Below, one piece after another: positions 21,666-32,740 of a stretch of DNA of 64,000 nt. The position numbers and the translations under genes were made by a program. The stretch covers positions 1,555,640 through 1,619,639 of the forward strand of contig KV748181.1 of assembly GCA_001692895.1 (NCBI GenBank), read 5' to 3'. Under the pieces are notes generated by a model. That model was not told the origin of the DNA and did not search any database. It saw nothing but the letters and a program-made list of their open reading frames with translations. How positions within the stretch are numbered: the first letter of the stretch is position 1; each line of letters opens with the position of its first letter. The DNA is from Cenococcum geophilum 1.58. Its lineage: Eukaryota > Ascomycota > Dothideomycetes > Gloniales > Gloniaceae.

Positions 21666-24444
21666 CTACCAACATATAAGTATTCTTACTTTATATAAGC
21701 ATTACTTAAGCCTTACCCTTTACTAATCTACCCTAGTTGCTTACTTCGTACGAATACTGACATATATATAGGGCCCTTATTCTCTAGGATGCCGCCACCG
21801 CCGCCTAAGCCCTCGCTGCCGCCGCCTAGAACCCCTAAGCCCCCATTCTCTTTATAGGACAGCAACAGTTGGCCCTATATATGTATAGTCTATAGGGCCG
21901 AGCACTTCTAGCCCTTCCTAGGCAGGATATGGTGTTTATACGCGGGAGTATTTACCTATATTAGATAGGAATGCATCGGCCCTTATACGTTAACGCCATC
22001 CTCATACAATCTTATAGAAGGGTAGTGGATTAACCTTACCAGCGGTGCCGCGGCGCTGTGCTAGGCTTATAACCCTTCCCGTTATACCGTTAGGCTAACG
22101 GTCACTTTAGCGGTTGCTGCGCCAATTATAAATAGCCTAATTATGCTAGTTAGTGCACCGTACGAGACGGGGGTAATAATACACCTGCGCCGGCCAACCG
22201 TGGCTTGCCCCTAGCAGGGGGAGGGGGGTCTAGGACGGCGACAGATCCTCTCTTAATAGAGGATAATAAGCCTGGGGCTACGGCCCAAAATGCAATTGTT
22301 TTAGCTTAGGTATATACAAATTTTCTCTCTTATATACATTAGCATATAGCTAACTATTAGGATTATTGGCAGCAACCTATATATACCTAGCTGGTTAGGG
22401 GTGTCTCCAGCACCTAGATCTAATCTATACCTCTACGTGGTATCTAGGATAAGTAGCTATATAGCGAAACCAAACAGATCACTATATACACAGTTATATT
22501 AGTTTAATTTATTTTAATGTTATGGAAATATAATTTTCCGGTCCATATTGGCTAATAACCTAATATTAACCAATATTTTATTGGCTAATAAGCGATATTG
22601 GATCTACATCGTATTTGCTTATTTTCGCCTAGCCTAACTCTAACGGAACTTATTATATACCTCTTTTCGCTTATTAAGGGAGTATCTAGTTAACTAGTAA
22701 TTTAGCTTTTTATAAACGTAGTACTTTTTCTAGCAATTACTTTAAAATAAACCTCTATAAGGACCTCCATAATTACCTTATAGTTAACATTAATCGTACC
22801 CTCTTCTATATTCCCTACTACGGCCACTATATATTTAATTAGTCTAGTTATAATTATATTAGTTAGAAATACTTAGTTAGGTAGGGTTTTTAGTATAAAA
22901 CTATTAAGATTCTTATATTTATATTATAGTACCTATAGCGGAGCGTAGCTTAGCATATACTCCTTTAAATGTGTCTATAGGTTTATATAGCGCTAAGTTA
23001 TACTTAGGAACGCTATAGTATACTAAGATAACCTAGTCCCTTAGGCTGTTCTTATTTTAGTAAGTTTTAGTAAGGCTATGTTAGATTTTCTAGAGTTTAT
23101 TAAAGAGTAGTTAAAGGTACTCTAAATAAGTCTTTATTAGGTTAAAAGCGATAACTCTTTAGAATATAGTCTCCTACTATTTAGATATATAAAACTAGCA
23201 ATTTTTATTAGTCTTAAAGTGGGCTCTGATAAGCTAAAGCATTATATTAAAGCTATAGTTTTTACCCGCAATATGGTTATAATAGAATATTGCTGCCCGT
23301 CCCTTTAACATAATAGAGAAAGCATAGTGGTACTAGTGGCGTTAAATTTTAACCTTATTACAATATTTATAGAAGACCTATAGTTTTACTCCAAGTATAT
23401 TATATAGTTCTCCTCTAAACTTCTTCTCTTTGTCCAAATATACCTTTATTAGATTCGTAACTTCTTATAGTAAAGGCTTACCGGTTAGCTAGAGTGGAGG
23501 AGGTAAAGGCGAAGCAACTCTAAGTAGGAGAGCACCTTTAGGTAGGAGAGTACCTCTAGGTAAGGGGTTAGCGTTTTAGGGGTTTTAATACGAATTAAAG
23601 TTGCCTTTTAAAGAATATAGGTTGTTTTTAGGTTTCCGTAGTTAATATATAATCTTAGCTTCCGTCCATATTAGTTCTTCTATACTAGTAATAACGGCCT
23701 AAATATTGCTAGCAATTGGGTTACCATTCTTAGTAATATATACCCTATTCCTATAAAGGAAGTCTTAAAAATCCTAAATAATATTAATGTTGCTAAGTAC
23801 TTAGGTATCAGCAGTCTATCCTATAAAATCCTCCCTAAAATACTCCTATAGTTGTAAATTAATATAGTATCTATTTTAGTAGAATATAATATAGTATAGG
23901 AGAAAGCCGTTAACTTGTTTTATGGTATAAGTTATTATATTAAAGGCGAATTCGTCCTAATCTTTATTAATAAGTTTTACGTACTTAGCTACCCCTAGTA
24001 ATAAGGAGTCTTTCCAGTTATTTAAAGTAGGCGTAGCCATATTTTTGGAGGGAGGGAAGTATTATTAGTATAGGGATTATTGTTTGGTACGCGTTCGTAA
24101 TATATATTTATTGTTTAGTACGCGTTTATTATTTAGTACACGTTTAGATATATATTTGCGATTATAGGGCTTAAGACTAGTTCTGGCCTTAAATTATAAA
24201 GACTTATAAAGCGTATTATTCTGCGTAATAGATACAAAAATCTGTAATCTTAGAAAGGCTTAGGATTAGTTCTAGCCTTTAAATCCTTAGATTTATAGAA
24301 GAGTTCTATTTAAGGTTTAGGACTAGTTTTAACCTTAAAAGATAGCTTCCTCTAGCACAAGTAGCACTAGTATAGTAGCTCGTCTCTTTTTGGTGGAATA
24401 CCTTACTGTTTTATAGTATAACAGTAAAGTTAACCACTAATTAG

Positions 24445-24660
24445 TGTTGGTTACACAAGGGGATATTACGTAGCTACGGTTTGTAGATAGTATAATAATT
24501 ATTCTGTATTCTTCTTAAAGAAAGGGGTAAGGAACTTAAGGTTCCTCACTACGCTAGTGCCGCGGCGGCACGTAATGGCAACTTGCCGCACGTAACGGCA
24601 ACTTGCTACATATGACGGCAATATGCCTTATATAGCGACCATTTGCCTTTATTCCCAACA
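24445..24660 (-). repeat. Copia LTR (5' LTR in element sense)
   Basis: 216 bp, TGTTGGTTACAC...TTCCCAACA, followed directly by the GAGAG duplication. Confidence 0.92.
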
Positions 24661-26912
24661 GAGAGAGCTTAATAGTAAAACGTTAAAGGAAGTCCTAAAG
24701 AAATACTTAAGGAAAAATTAAAAACTGGTATTTAAAGTAAAAGCTAAGTCCCTTATATATTAAATATTAAAGATAATAAATCTATTTATAATGTAAATAA
24801 AAAGCTACTAGAGTAAGGCCTAACTAAGCGCTATAAATATAGCAACTACGTATAAATAAAAGGTAGATAAAGTCTACCTAGTTAATTTATCGGCACTAGA
24901 TAGAATAGTTATAGGAGGTATAATAAAATAGTAAGAGGTAGCCTTACGTTAACAGAAGGCGTCTATCTAAGAATTACCTCTTAGTCCGTATAATTATTTT
25001 CTTAAGCTATAATATACTAAGCTGGCCTATAGGGCGTAGTTAAAGCTAAAATAATTAGAGCGCATAATTATAGGAGATATTTAGCTAAGAGAAAGGGAGA
25101 TCCTTAAGGCCATACTATTTAACTAAGAAGAGGCTCTAGTATAGGAGTTCTCTAAGATAGGTTATATTAGTAGTGACATAACTCTACCACTAAAGATTAA
25201 GACCGTGCTGTATAAAGTATAGTAAGTACTAAACTTTCCTATACTAAGGGCCCTATAAAAAGAAGTAATAAATATATTATAAGAGCTACTAGCTTAAGGG
25301 GCTCTAAAATATTACAAAAGCCTATATAGGAACCTATGGTTTTTATAAGTAAGAAGGAATATAAGAAGTACTAACTAATTAATATAGCAATAAATATTAA
25401 CTGAGTAACTATTAGGGATGTAAATCTGCCGTTATATACTAATAAGTTTTCTAAGGAATTTATAGGATATAAGGTTATATCTTTAGTGGATCTCTTTAGC
25501 TATAACTAATTAGAGCTATATATAGAAAGCAAAAACCTAACGACTTTTATAATAACTCTAGGACTTCTATAATAAATAATGGTACCTATAAAAGGTACGA
25601 ATTCCGTAGCCTAGTTTATACGGATAATTACTAAGATTTTAGAATAATACATCCTATACTATGCCCTACTATTTCTAGATGATATTATAGTAAAAGGCCC
25701 ATAGATAGTATATAATAGGGAGGAAAGTCTTTTAGGTGTGCGTAAATATATTTTAAAATATATTATATAGCTAGATAGAGTGCTTATTGATTTAGAACAA
25801 GCTAGGTATATAATCTTAGGCGTAAAGTCTTATTTCTATAAAGACGAGATTATAGTAGTTACCACTATAATAAAAAGGGACAATATCTAGAAGAGTTAAA
25901 GGTTATAAAGATTATTTACTAGAAAGACTATAAAGATATTACGTCGGCCTAAGCGTTTTTAAGAGTTGTTATATATTACTAAATATAGGTAAAAGACTTT
26001 GTAATTAAGGTAGAGCCAATCTTCTAACTGCTATAAGTAATCGTTCTATTTATATAGGGTATAGAGTAGATAGCCGTTATAAGAACTCTAAAGTATACAA
26101 TTACTACTATACCTGCGCTAGTTTAGCTAGATTATAGTAAGGGGGCTAGGCTAATTATTCTCGCTGTTAATAGATATAAAAATAGATAGGGGTGCGGCCT
26201 TATATAAATAGACGTATAAGGTTATTATTACCTATATTAATATAAAAGCGGTATCTAATCTTAAGTAGAATAGAAGTGTAATACAGAAGAGCTTAAATAT
26301 TAGGCGCTACTGTATACGTTAAAGAAGTATTACATATACTTATACGGCGTTTAATTTACAATAGAGATAGATATAAACACCTTAGTTATATAGCTAAATT
26401 ATACTACTACTAATTTACCTAGAGCCTTAATAATAAGATAGTTAGCGTAGATCTAGCTATAAGATTTTAATGTCTAATATATATTAGGGAAGAAGAATAG
26501 CCTAGCTAATAGACTTTCGCGATAGCTACTTAATAGTAAATAACCTAATAAGCCGACTAAGGATATTAAAGAGTTTATTAACTTTAAACTAAGTACCCTA
26601 GAATATACGGCTGCCCCTCTTAAAATGGAAGCGGATATTATAGATAAGAGGGAACGTATTAGAGGGTCTTAAATTAATATTAGTGGCTAAGGCTATAGGA
26701 TTAGATATTATAGTATATTAAGTTATATCTATAATACTAGGAGCAATAGCTAGAATAGAAAGAAGAAGTAATATATCCTATATAAGAGTTTACCTTATAG
26801 CAATAAGTAATAGTAGATATTATATTTATGCTAACAAACTGTCTTAGATTCTGGTATCTGGCTATTACTTAAAAATATATATCTAGATACGTTAGGAAAA
26901 CGGGAAGGTGGT
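24661..26912 (+). pseudogene. Gypsy-D reverse transcriptase and RNase H
   Basis: Continues the gag/protease frame after the Copia insertion. Reverse transcriptase: TIRDVNLPLYTNKFSKEF, VISLVDLFSYN, TTFIITLGLL, NSVAQFIRI, and the active site LLFLDDIIVKGP near 25,665-25,700 with both catalytic Asp residues retained. RNase H follows from about 26,120 (DYSKGARLIILAV, LYGVQ-type strand, FTIEIDINTLVI) to GKKNSLANRLSR near 26,500. The frame reaches YLDTLGKREG (start of the integrase linker) and breaks off near 26,912 at the unmutated block. The VKGP after the DD places it in a Gypsy lineage different from Gypsy-A and Gypsy-B. Confidence 0.8.
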
Positions 26913-27297
26913 AGGGGCTAGCCAGGGGCTAGCCCGGGGCTGGCCCGGGGTCATTTCAGCTAAATCCGCTAATCTGCTTATGTACACTTATTTACGCTAG
27001 CCCGGGGCTAGCCCGGGGCCATATTAGCAACATTAGCAACATTAGCATGTTTTATACGTTTTGTGCGTTTCGTACATTTTATACATTTTGTACATTTTAT
27101 ACATTTTATACATTTTATACATTTTATATAATATTTCCTATAGCTGTAATATTTATAATTATAAAATAAATAATAAAATTCAAAATTTAAAATTAATGGT
27201 AGCTATAAGGGATATCTCTCGTAGACTCTAAATCGTCAATTGGCGGCGTTCCCGATGATCCGCTGGCTATGTACTGATTTCCTAACTAGGCCTAGTG

Positions 27298-27430
27298 CCT
27301 GCCCTGCCTGCCCTGCCTGCCCTGCCTGCCTGCCTGCCCTGCCTGCCCTGCCTGCCCTACCTGCCCTGCCTGTCCTGCCTGTCCTGCCTGTCCTGCCTGT
27401 CCTGCCTGTCCTGCCTATCCTGCCTGTCTG
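27298..27430. repeat. CCTGC / CCTGT minisatellite
   Basis: Tandem tgccc/tgcctgtcc units. It is open in several frames (Leu/Pro/Ala/Cys runs), but these are products of the repeat, not a gene. Confidence 0.9.
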
Positions 27431-27517
27431 ACTGTCTTACTTGTTCGTGCCTACCTGTCTGTGCCTGCCTGTCGTGCCTACTTGTCTATACCTACCTGTC
27501 TGTATCTGTAATTCGGG

Positions 27518-27848
27518 ATAGAGGTCGGCCCGATCGAAGGCTCTGCTTGATTCGATTGCGATTAATTNTATTAATTNNAATCGTTCTCTATGGGCGTTCG
27601 CTGGCTGTANGTTTGAACGGTGGTCGTCTGGGGTGCCTCCCTAAGAGGCCTCGATTCGATTCGATTCGATTTGGTAATAGGGTGATATCGAGGCTCTGGT
27701 TTAATTCGATCGACCGATTGAATTAATCGTGGTGTTTACTGGCTGGTCGTTTAAACGATTATCGTCTGGCTCCGGCGACGGTTATGGTTCTGGCGACGGT
27801 CCTACCTGCCTACCTACCTGTCTGCTTACCTACCTACCTACCTACCTA

Positions 27849-27904
<56 letters not shown>

Positions 27905-28240
27905 CCATGTCAGTACCTGATTTAATTTAGGGAAGGGATCGGCCCGATTNAAGGCTCTAATTNATTCNAATCGTTCTCTACAGGCGTTCGCCGGCTGTAC
28001 ATTCGAACGGTGGTTATCTGGGGTGCCTCCTTAGGAGGCCTTGATTCGATTCGATTTGGTAACAGGTTGATATCAAGGCTCTAGTTCGATTCGATCGATC
28101 GATCGAATCAATCGTGGTGTTCGCTGGCTGGTCGTTTGAATGGTCGTCGTCTGGTTCTACCGTCGTCTGGTTCTGACAACCGTCGTCTGGTTCTGGTCAC
28201 AGTCCTCTGCTAGCTACCGTTCTGGTGCCTCCCTAGGTAG
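27518..28240 (+). repeat. Two diverged direct copies of about 400 bp
   Basis: Both copies contain aatcgttctcta, gcgttcgcyggctgta, cggtggt, ggggtgcctcc, gattcgattcgattt and gtggtgt(t)cgctggctggtcg in the same order. They are separated by the CCTG arrays. Confidence 0.75.
27800..27905. repeat. CCTA / CCTG tetranucleotide microsatellite
   Basis: A run of cctacctacc followed by about sixteen cctg units. Confidence 0.92.
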
Positions 28241-28496
28241 GGAGGGTAAAGAAAGGTTAAAAAATAAGGTGGCATTTAGGTGTATAAGGGGTATATAAAG
28301 GCACGTGTAGAGGCTGTTGGGAATAGAATGGGGACCCGATGGTACTGTTATGTAGGACAATTTAAATAATTAGGAAAATTAAAGTCCTGCTAAGAGCCTG
28401 CTAAAAAGCCTGCTAGGAGCCTATAGGAGGCCTTTAGAATTTTAATACCCTAATAGCAATAAATGCAATAATAGTAATAATATTTATTTTATAGCC

Positions 28497-28707
28497 AGAA
28501 GCTAGCGTATAGCCCTAGGGTTTAGCTAATATAGCGAAAAGCCAGCGTACAGCCCCAGGGTTTGGCTAATATGGCGAAAAGCCAGCGTACAGCCCTAGGG
28601 TTTAGCTAATATGGCAAAAAGCCAGCGTATAGCCCTAGGGTTTGGCTAATATGGCGAAAAGCTAGCGTATAGCCCCAGGGTTTGGCTAATATGGCGGAAA
28701 GCTAGCC
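28497..28707 (+). repeat. 40-bp tandem repeat, five copies
   Basis: The unit starts gccagcgtacagcccyaggg and ends aatatggcgaaaa. Five consecutive copies with few differences, mostly transitions. Confidence 0.9.
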
Positions 28708-28739
28708 CTGGGCCCCAAAAGTACTTTTAGCGAAACCAA

Positions 28740-29545
28740 ATTTCCTACGCCACTCCCTGTTTTCCTGACGTAGGTAAAAGCTTAGGCCCTTTAAAATAAG
28801 GATATAAAAAGTATAGCAAAGTTCCTCTATAAAGATATTATCTGCCAATAGGGAGTATTTAGATAGCTCTCTGTAGATAGTAAAGGAGAGAATACTAATA
28901 TTACCGCTGCGCTTATAGAGCTCTATAATATTAAGAGGGTTATAGCTTTTATATATTACGCTTAGGCGTAAGGCTTTATAGAGTAAGGCCATAAACCTAT
29001 AATAGATGCTTTGGCGAAGATAGATGGCTTATAGCTAAATAATCTTTATACCGTTTTATAGACAGACAGAATAACTATTAAGCGGTCTACGGAAATAGCA
29101 CTAGCGAGAGTTATATATTGGTATAAGCATGTTCTTTTTATTAAACTCTATATACCTACCTAGTAAATACTACCTAAGTAAATAGTCCAGACTACTGTAG
29201 AGCTATTAGCACTCTATATAAATCAGTTTAACTAAAGAGGCGCGAATATATAAGAAGCTATCGCGTATATAAGACGGCTAAGGATAGCAAATAAAGAGTA
29301 TTTTAATGGCACCTATTATATTCACCAGGACGGATTTAAGGTTAGAGATATAGTTATACTCTATAATACGCAGCTTAATTAAAATTATTCTAGTAGTTAT
29401 AGGTTAAATTTAAAATAGCTAGGCCCGTTCCGTATACGTAAGAGTTACCCTTATAAAGGATAGTACTTAATTAAGGATCTTAATAGCACGCTGTTCCGTA
29501 ATTAAACTCTAGGGAATAAATTAAAGAAGTTCTATTAATAATAGA
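28740..29545 (+). pseudogene. Gypsy-D integrase, C-terminal two thirds
   Basis: The plus frame reads KSIAKFLYKDIICQ, VDSKGENTNITAALIELYNI (catalytic D...N-x-x-E-type region), INALAK-like IIDALAKIDG, and GHKPIIDALAKI. Then come VLFIKLYIPT, ANKEYFNGTYYIHQDGFK and VRDIVILYNTQLN, ending LGPFRIRKSYPYKG and GNKLKKFY, the typical C-terminus of this Gypsy lineage. The long minus-strand open frame at 28,702-28,992 is only the antisense of this region. The N-terminal zinc-binding part is absent because of the block to the left. Confidence 0.78.
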
Positions 29546-29765
29546 TATCTAAGGTCCGCTAGGAAGACTAGCTTAACTAATTAGGTAAAACTATACTATA
29601 AGAAATAACAGGAGAGCTAGAACCTAAGGAAGATACTATATAAAATTCACTAATATCGCAATACCGCGTAGTTTAAGAAGTACGCGTTTTAGAAAGATTA
29701 TTTAATAAAACTAAGTATAAAATATTTAACTGGAGAACAGTTAAGTTCTAAGGTAGGGGAGGAAA

Positions 29766-30126
29766 TATAGATAATAGCTATATAATCCATCCGTTTATTT
29801 ACCGTATTTCCTAAAGCTCTTTTTATTACGCTTTCTTATTTACTTTTTTTAGTTATAGAAATCTAATGCGTGTTAATAGTAAGGTAAGGGTAGAAGAATA
29901 TTTGCGTATAACCGTCTAGTATTATTTACTATAAAGATATTAGCTCTGCTGACCGCCTTTATTAAGCTAATAGTAAATTTCTATACTAGGTATAGAAAAT
30001 TATAATTAGTTTATTTAACAGTTAGAGCCGGTAGAACTCTATACCGCTACCTAAATTTAATAGACTATTTAGATTAGAAAACCCTATTTAGAACTTTACT
30101 TTTTTACTCTTAATAAACCTTAAAGA
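29766..30126 (+). repeat. Probable Gypsy-D 3' LTR
   Basis: Starts TATAGATAATAG (from TGTAG) immediately after a purine tract and ends near AAAGACA. The end is a guess because no second copy was found. It carries a degraded version of the palindrome seen at 15,366-15,421. Confidence 0.35.
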
Positions 30127-31610
30127 CAGCTATAATTAGTTAAAGCATAAACTAAGCAGAATTAATAATAGTATACTTATTATATCTTTATCTAGTAGAC
30201 CGCTGGTACTATATAAAGGAACTAAGTAATAGATTAGTAACGTTCTTATAGAGGTTAGAGGCTTCGCGGCTAATTAGTGCTAGGTGGTACTTATCTAAAT
30301 CTATAACAAGATTTTGCTCTTACGAGAAAACTACGCAGATACTACTAGTGTAGTAGTTAATTTTATTAACTATAATAACGGACTATAGGCATCTTTAGAA
30401 AAGGATACGTTTATATTAATCTTTAAGAACATCTCTAACGTTAGTAAAATGGCTAAAGATTAAAGAAACTAGTATAATAAAGCTAAAGAGACTATCTAAA
30501 AGGCCTAGGGATAAAATATTCTTAACGGCCCGCTTAAATACGCAGTCTCCTCTAACTTCCTCTCTACCGTTTAAAAGCTTATAGTTTACCTACTTTCTAA
30601 AGTTATAGTAAGAGTTAATAAGGCTTTAATTAACAGGCTTAATTATCTAAGACGTGGTATTAAAACTACCACTTAACTATAACCAGCCGATTTTATGCTC
30701 GCGCCTATAAAGTTAGGAAGGGTAATATTAGACTAGGTGGTAAATACTAAAGCGCGTATTACGTTAAGAATCCCTTTAAGGGTATAATGGATGGCCTATA
30801 ATTCCTATACTTAGAATAGGGGAAAGTCTTCGCCCTTTAAACGCAGGCGGAGACTATACTTAGCGTCAGTACGTACGAAGGCTTTAATATCCTTTATAAA
30901 GGATTTCTAGGTAGTAGTAACGCAAGCGTTAAGGTTAGCTGTATCCCTACTAGTAACTTAATAGCGCTTAGTCCTATTAATAAGGGTAAGTAGCTTATTT
31001 AGGCTATAAAAGGCCTTAGGGACCTGGTCTTATTAGCTATTAAAACCTAAACTAATGCATATAGACTTACTACTTGGCACAACTTATTTAGCTATCGGTA
31101 GTAACCGTAATTACGGTTAGCCTGCTTACCATAAGTAGCCCACCTAGTAGTAGCCACGCGCTTAGCGTAGTGGAGGTAAATAGGTTTAAGTAAGGCTAGT
31201 AAAGTACCTTACGAGCGATATAGGAGCTTAGATAGCGTCTAGTAAAGTTAGCGCCTACTATACGTAAGTATAAAGAATACTTATAAAAGGCTCGCTAGTA
31301 AGCGAACTGGTGGCGTTACACTTGCGATTTATAATTAATTAGAAGTTTTAAAGATGGCAAGTCACAGGCTAAACAAATTAAATTAAAATAGAAAGGGAAA
31401 ACTAGTATTCTACCTTAGGGGGACTCCTACCTTTATAGGTCTTTATAGACCCTAGCGTTTTATTATCCTATTATCCTATTATTCTATTATTCCATTATCT
31501 AATTATATTATATTTTACTACACATTTCTTATTTAGTAAAGGACAACAATAACACTTCTATTGTATAATAGCGTCGGCTAAGGATAGCCGCTTAAGAAAG
31601 GGGGGGCAAT
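30127..31610. other. Degraded element, unidentified
   Basis: RIP-type DNA. On plus, 30,600-31,350 keeps a stretch of reading frame with few stops (NPFKGIMDG, SVSTYEGFNILYKGFLGSS, SCIPTSNLIALSPINKG). I do not recognise it. It ends at a purine tract (aagaaaggggggg, about 31,594-31,606), so it may be the 3' part of another LTR element. Confidence 0.4.
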
Positions 31611-31787
31611 TATTAGGCTATAGAGACGTACTTACCGTAACTAGCTTAGCGTAAAATATAGTCGCCCCGTATTAGAGAACGGTAGGATTTAGTTCTATAG
31701 TTCTACTTTATTAAGAACCAGATACCTATTGCATTCCGCTACTGTTATTACGTTGCTATATACCCTTAGGGCCTTAGCGTTCTAATA
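31611..31787 (+). repeat. LTR-like sequence after a polypurine tract
   Basis: Begins TATTAGGC (from TGTTAGGC) right after aagaaagggggggcaat. Could end at tctaata (from TCTAACA). No partner copy or target duplication found. Confidence 0.3.
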
Positions 31788-32141
31788 GGTATATATTTTT
31801 AAGCTTGGAAAGATTTACTAATAGACTTATATAGATATATAAAGATCCGAAATTAATAGTAATAGCTAAAGGGAAGCTTTATTAGCTTATATAAAAGGGA
31901 TTAGTAATAGACTATATAATATAGTTCTAAATACTAGTAGCGTAAACTAAATAGAACTAAGAGGCGTTAATAGTATAGTATAAGAGGGAACTAAAGGCTA
32001 AAGTTTAAAAATACTATAATACTAATAGACGATTTAAATAATGTAAGAGAATTAATTAAGTAAGCTATTAAAGTGGACAACTTGCTATACTAAAGTAATT
32101 AGTTTAGTAAAATATAATAAGGACTAATATAAATAAGGCAC
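31788..32141. other. RIP-degraded DNA, nothing identified
   Basis: No recognisable domain or repeat. Confidence 0.45.
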
Positions 32142-32146
32142 TATAG

Positions 32147-32329
32147 TGTTACGGCACCCGTAACAGATCTGGTCAGGGGCTCGCTTAAGACTTAGCACGT
32201 GTATATAGACGTCCTTTCCACCACCTTCTGCTCCTTAGCTTAATATCCTCGTTAATGGACGGTCTAATTATACAGGCTTATATACGTTCTTTACGGCGCT
32301 TATGCCTCGATTAACTGAGTCCCGTAATA
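32147..32329. mobile_element. Solo LTR
   Basis: 183 bp with termini TGTTACGG...CCGTAATA (the last from CCGTAACA) and a TATAG duplication at 32142-32146 and 32330-32334. The start itself is a hairpin (TGTTACGGcacCCGTAACA). No internal element remains, so this is the product of LTR-LTR recombination. Confidence 0.85.
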
Positions 32330-32740
32330 TATAGTAAGTATTTAAACTATAATATAGTGTAGAGCTAATGGGCCTAAGCGGTATTAAAAAAACTTAAAGA
32401 GAAAATAAAAAACTATAGAAACCTAGGGGCTAAGGATTAACTAATTATAGGACTAAGGAGTAGAGGCTAAACTAGGGATCTTAGTAGTAGAAGACGTCTA
32501 GGTAGACTCTATAGTAAAACTAGTAGTTTAAAAATAAAGCTTATATAAATTGCAGAAAATAAAACTATTATACTAGAGACTATAGAAGTGGTTAGAGACC
32601 TAATATAGTAAAGGGTGTAAGGTTAATAAAAGATATAAATATATAAGAGTATACTAATATGCTTAGAGGAATAAAGAAATATTTAATTAAAAGTTTCGCG
32701 TTTTGTTATAATAATATATACCAAATTTATAATAAATATT

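Larger units (their letters stand above)
19051..22636 (+). mobile_element. hAT-1 DNA transposon nested in Copia
   Basis: ACTCTAAC, exactly 8 bp as expected for hAT, is duplicated at 19043-19050 and 22637-22644. The left terminus is CAGTGTAGGCGAAAATAA. The right terminus, read inward on minus, is TAGGCTAGGCGAAAATAA, with 13 identical bp in the centre. Subterminal copies of ccaatatcggccaata and attggctaata are clustered at both ends, as in transposase-binding regions. Length is 3,586 bp. One transposase gene is on plus. The right third contains a GC-rich segment (about 21,780-22,260) without recognisable gene. Confidence 0.92.
15470..24040 (-). pseudogene. Copia Gag-Pol polyprotein, RIP-degraded and split by hAT-1
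   Basis: The minus ATG at 24038-24040 begins MATPTLNNWKDSLLLGVAKY, a Copia Gag-type start. The polyprotein continues left, is interrupted by the hAT element (19,043-22,644 region), and resumes through the integrase/RT region. The C-terminal RNase H is clearest. At 15,716-15,898 it reads PIIVYTDLYSLYKCLVKL then STIKEKRLIINIIAL, matching the family's TDS-x-SLYD...T.EKRL.ID. followed by an ADGLTK region. Stops are TAA/TAG. The domain order fits Copia rather than Gypsy, where RNase H precedes integrase. Confidence 0.78.
14946..24660 (-). mobile_element. Copia retrotransposon, minus strand, nested in Gypsy-D
   Basis: Two 216-bp LTRs with perfect TGTTGG...CCAACA ends bound it, and GAGAG is duplicated at 14941-14945 and 24661-24665. 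Without the nested hAT and its duplication (3,594 bp) the element is about 6.1 kb, normal for Copia. Coding runs on minus: gag start near 24,040, then integrase, reverse transcriptase and RNase H, ending near 15.5 kb. Isolated N bases at 16,828-16,859 and 17,490 suggest ambiguous consensus in a repeat. Confidence 0.9.
26913..28735. other. Unmutated minisatellite-rich block inside Gypsy-D
   Basis: Composition changes abruptly to GC-balanced with no RIP pattern. Contents in order: gggctagcccgggg palindromes (26,911-27,020), a tacatttta decamer array (27,050-27,130), CCTGC arrays, two roughly 400-bp degenerate direct copies (from about 27,518 and 27,930), and a 40-bp array (28,497-28,707). The Gypsy-D integrase HHCC region expected here is missing, so the block replaced sequence rather than simply inserting, or a deletion accompanied it. 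No target duplication or terminal repeat found. Scattered N bases show assembly ambiguity. Confidence 0.6.
11300..30126 (+). mobile_element. Gypsy-D retrotransposon, plus strand, with nested insertions
   Basis: Coding order gag, protease, reverse transcriptase, RNase H, integrase is read on plus over 12.4-14.9, 24.7-26.9 and 28.7-29.5 kb. The gaps are filled by the Copia element (14,946-24,660) and an unmutated block (26.9-28.7 kb). The purine tract aaggtaggggaggaaa ends at 29,765. A 3' LTR probably starts at 29,766 (TATAGATAATAG, from TGTAG). I could not find a matching 5' LTR, so the left boundary (placed where the Helitron signal ends) and the right boundary are approximate. Sequences around 11.4-12.5 kb are less mutated and contain two small open frames without recognised motifs. 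Confidence 0.7.

Noticed and set aside
27240-27920. Leu/Pro/Ala/Cys-rich open frames
   Set aside because: They arise from CCTGC and CCTG tandem repeats and are open in several frames at once.
28702-28992. Long minus-strand open frame (96 residues)
   Set aside because: It is the antisense of the Gypsy-D integrase core, which reads well on plus in the same place.
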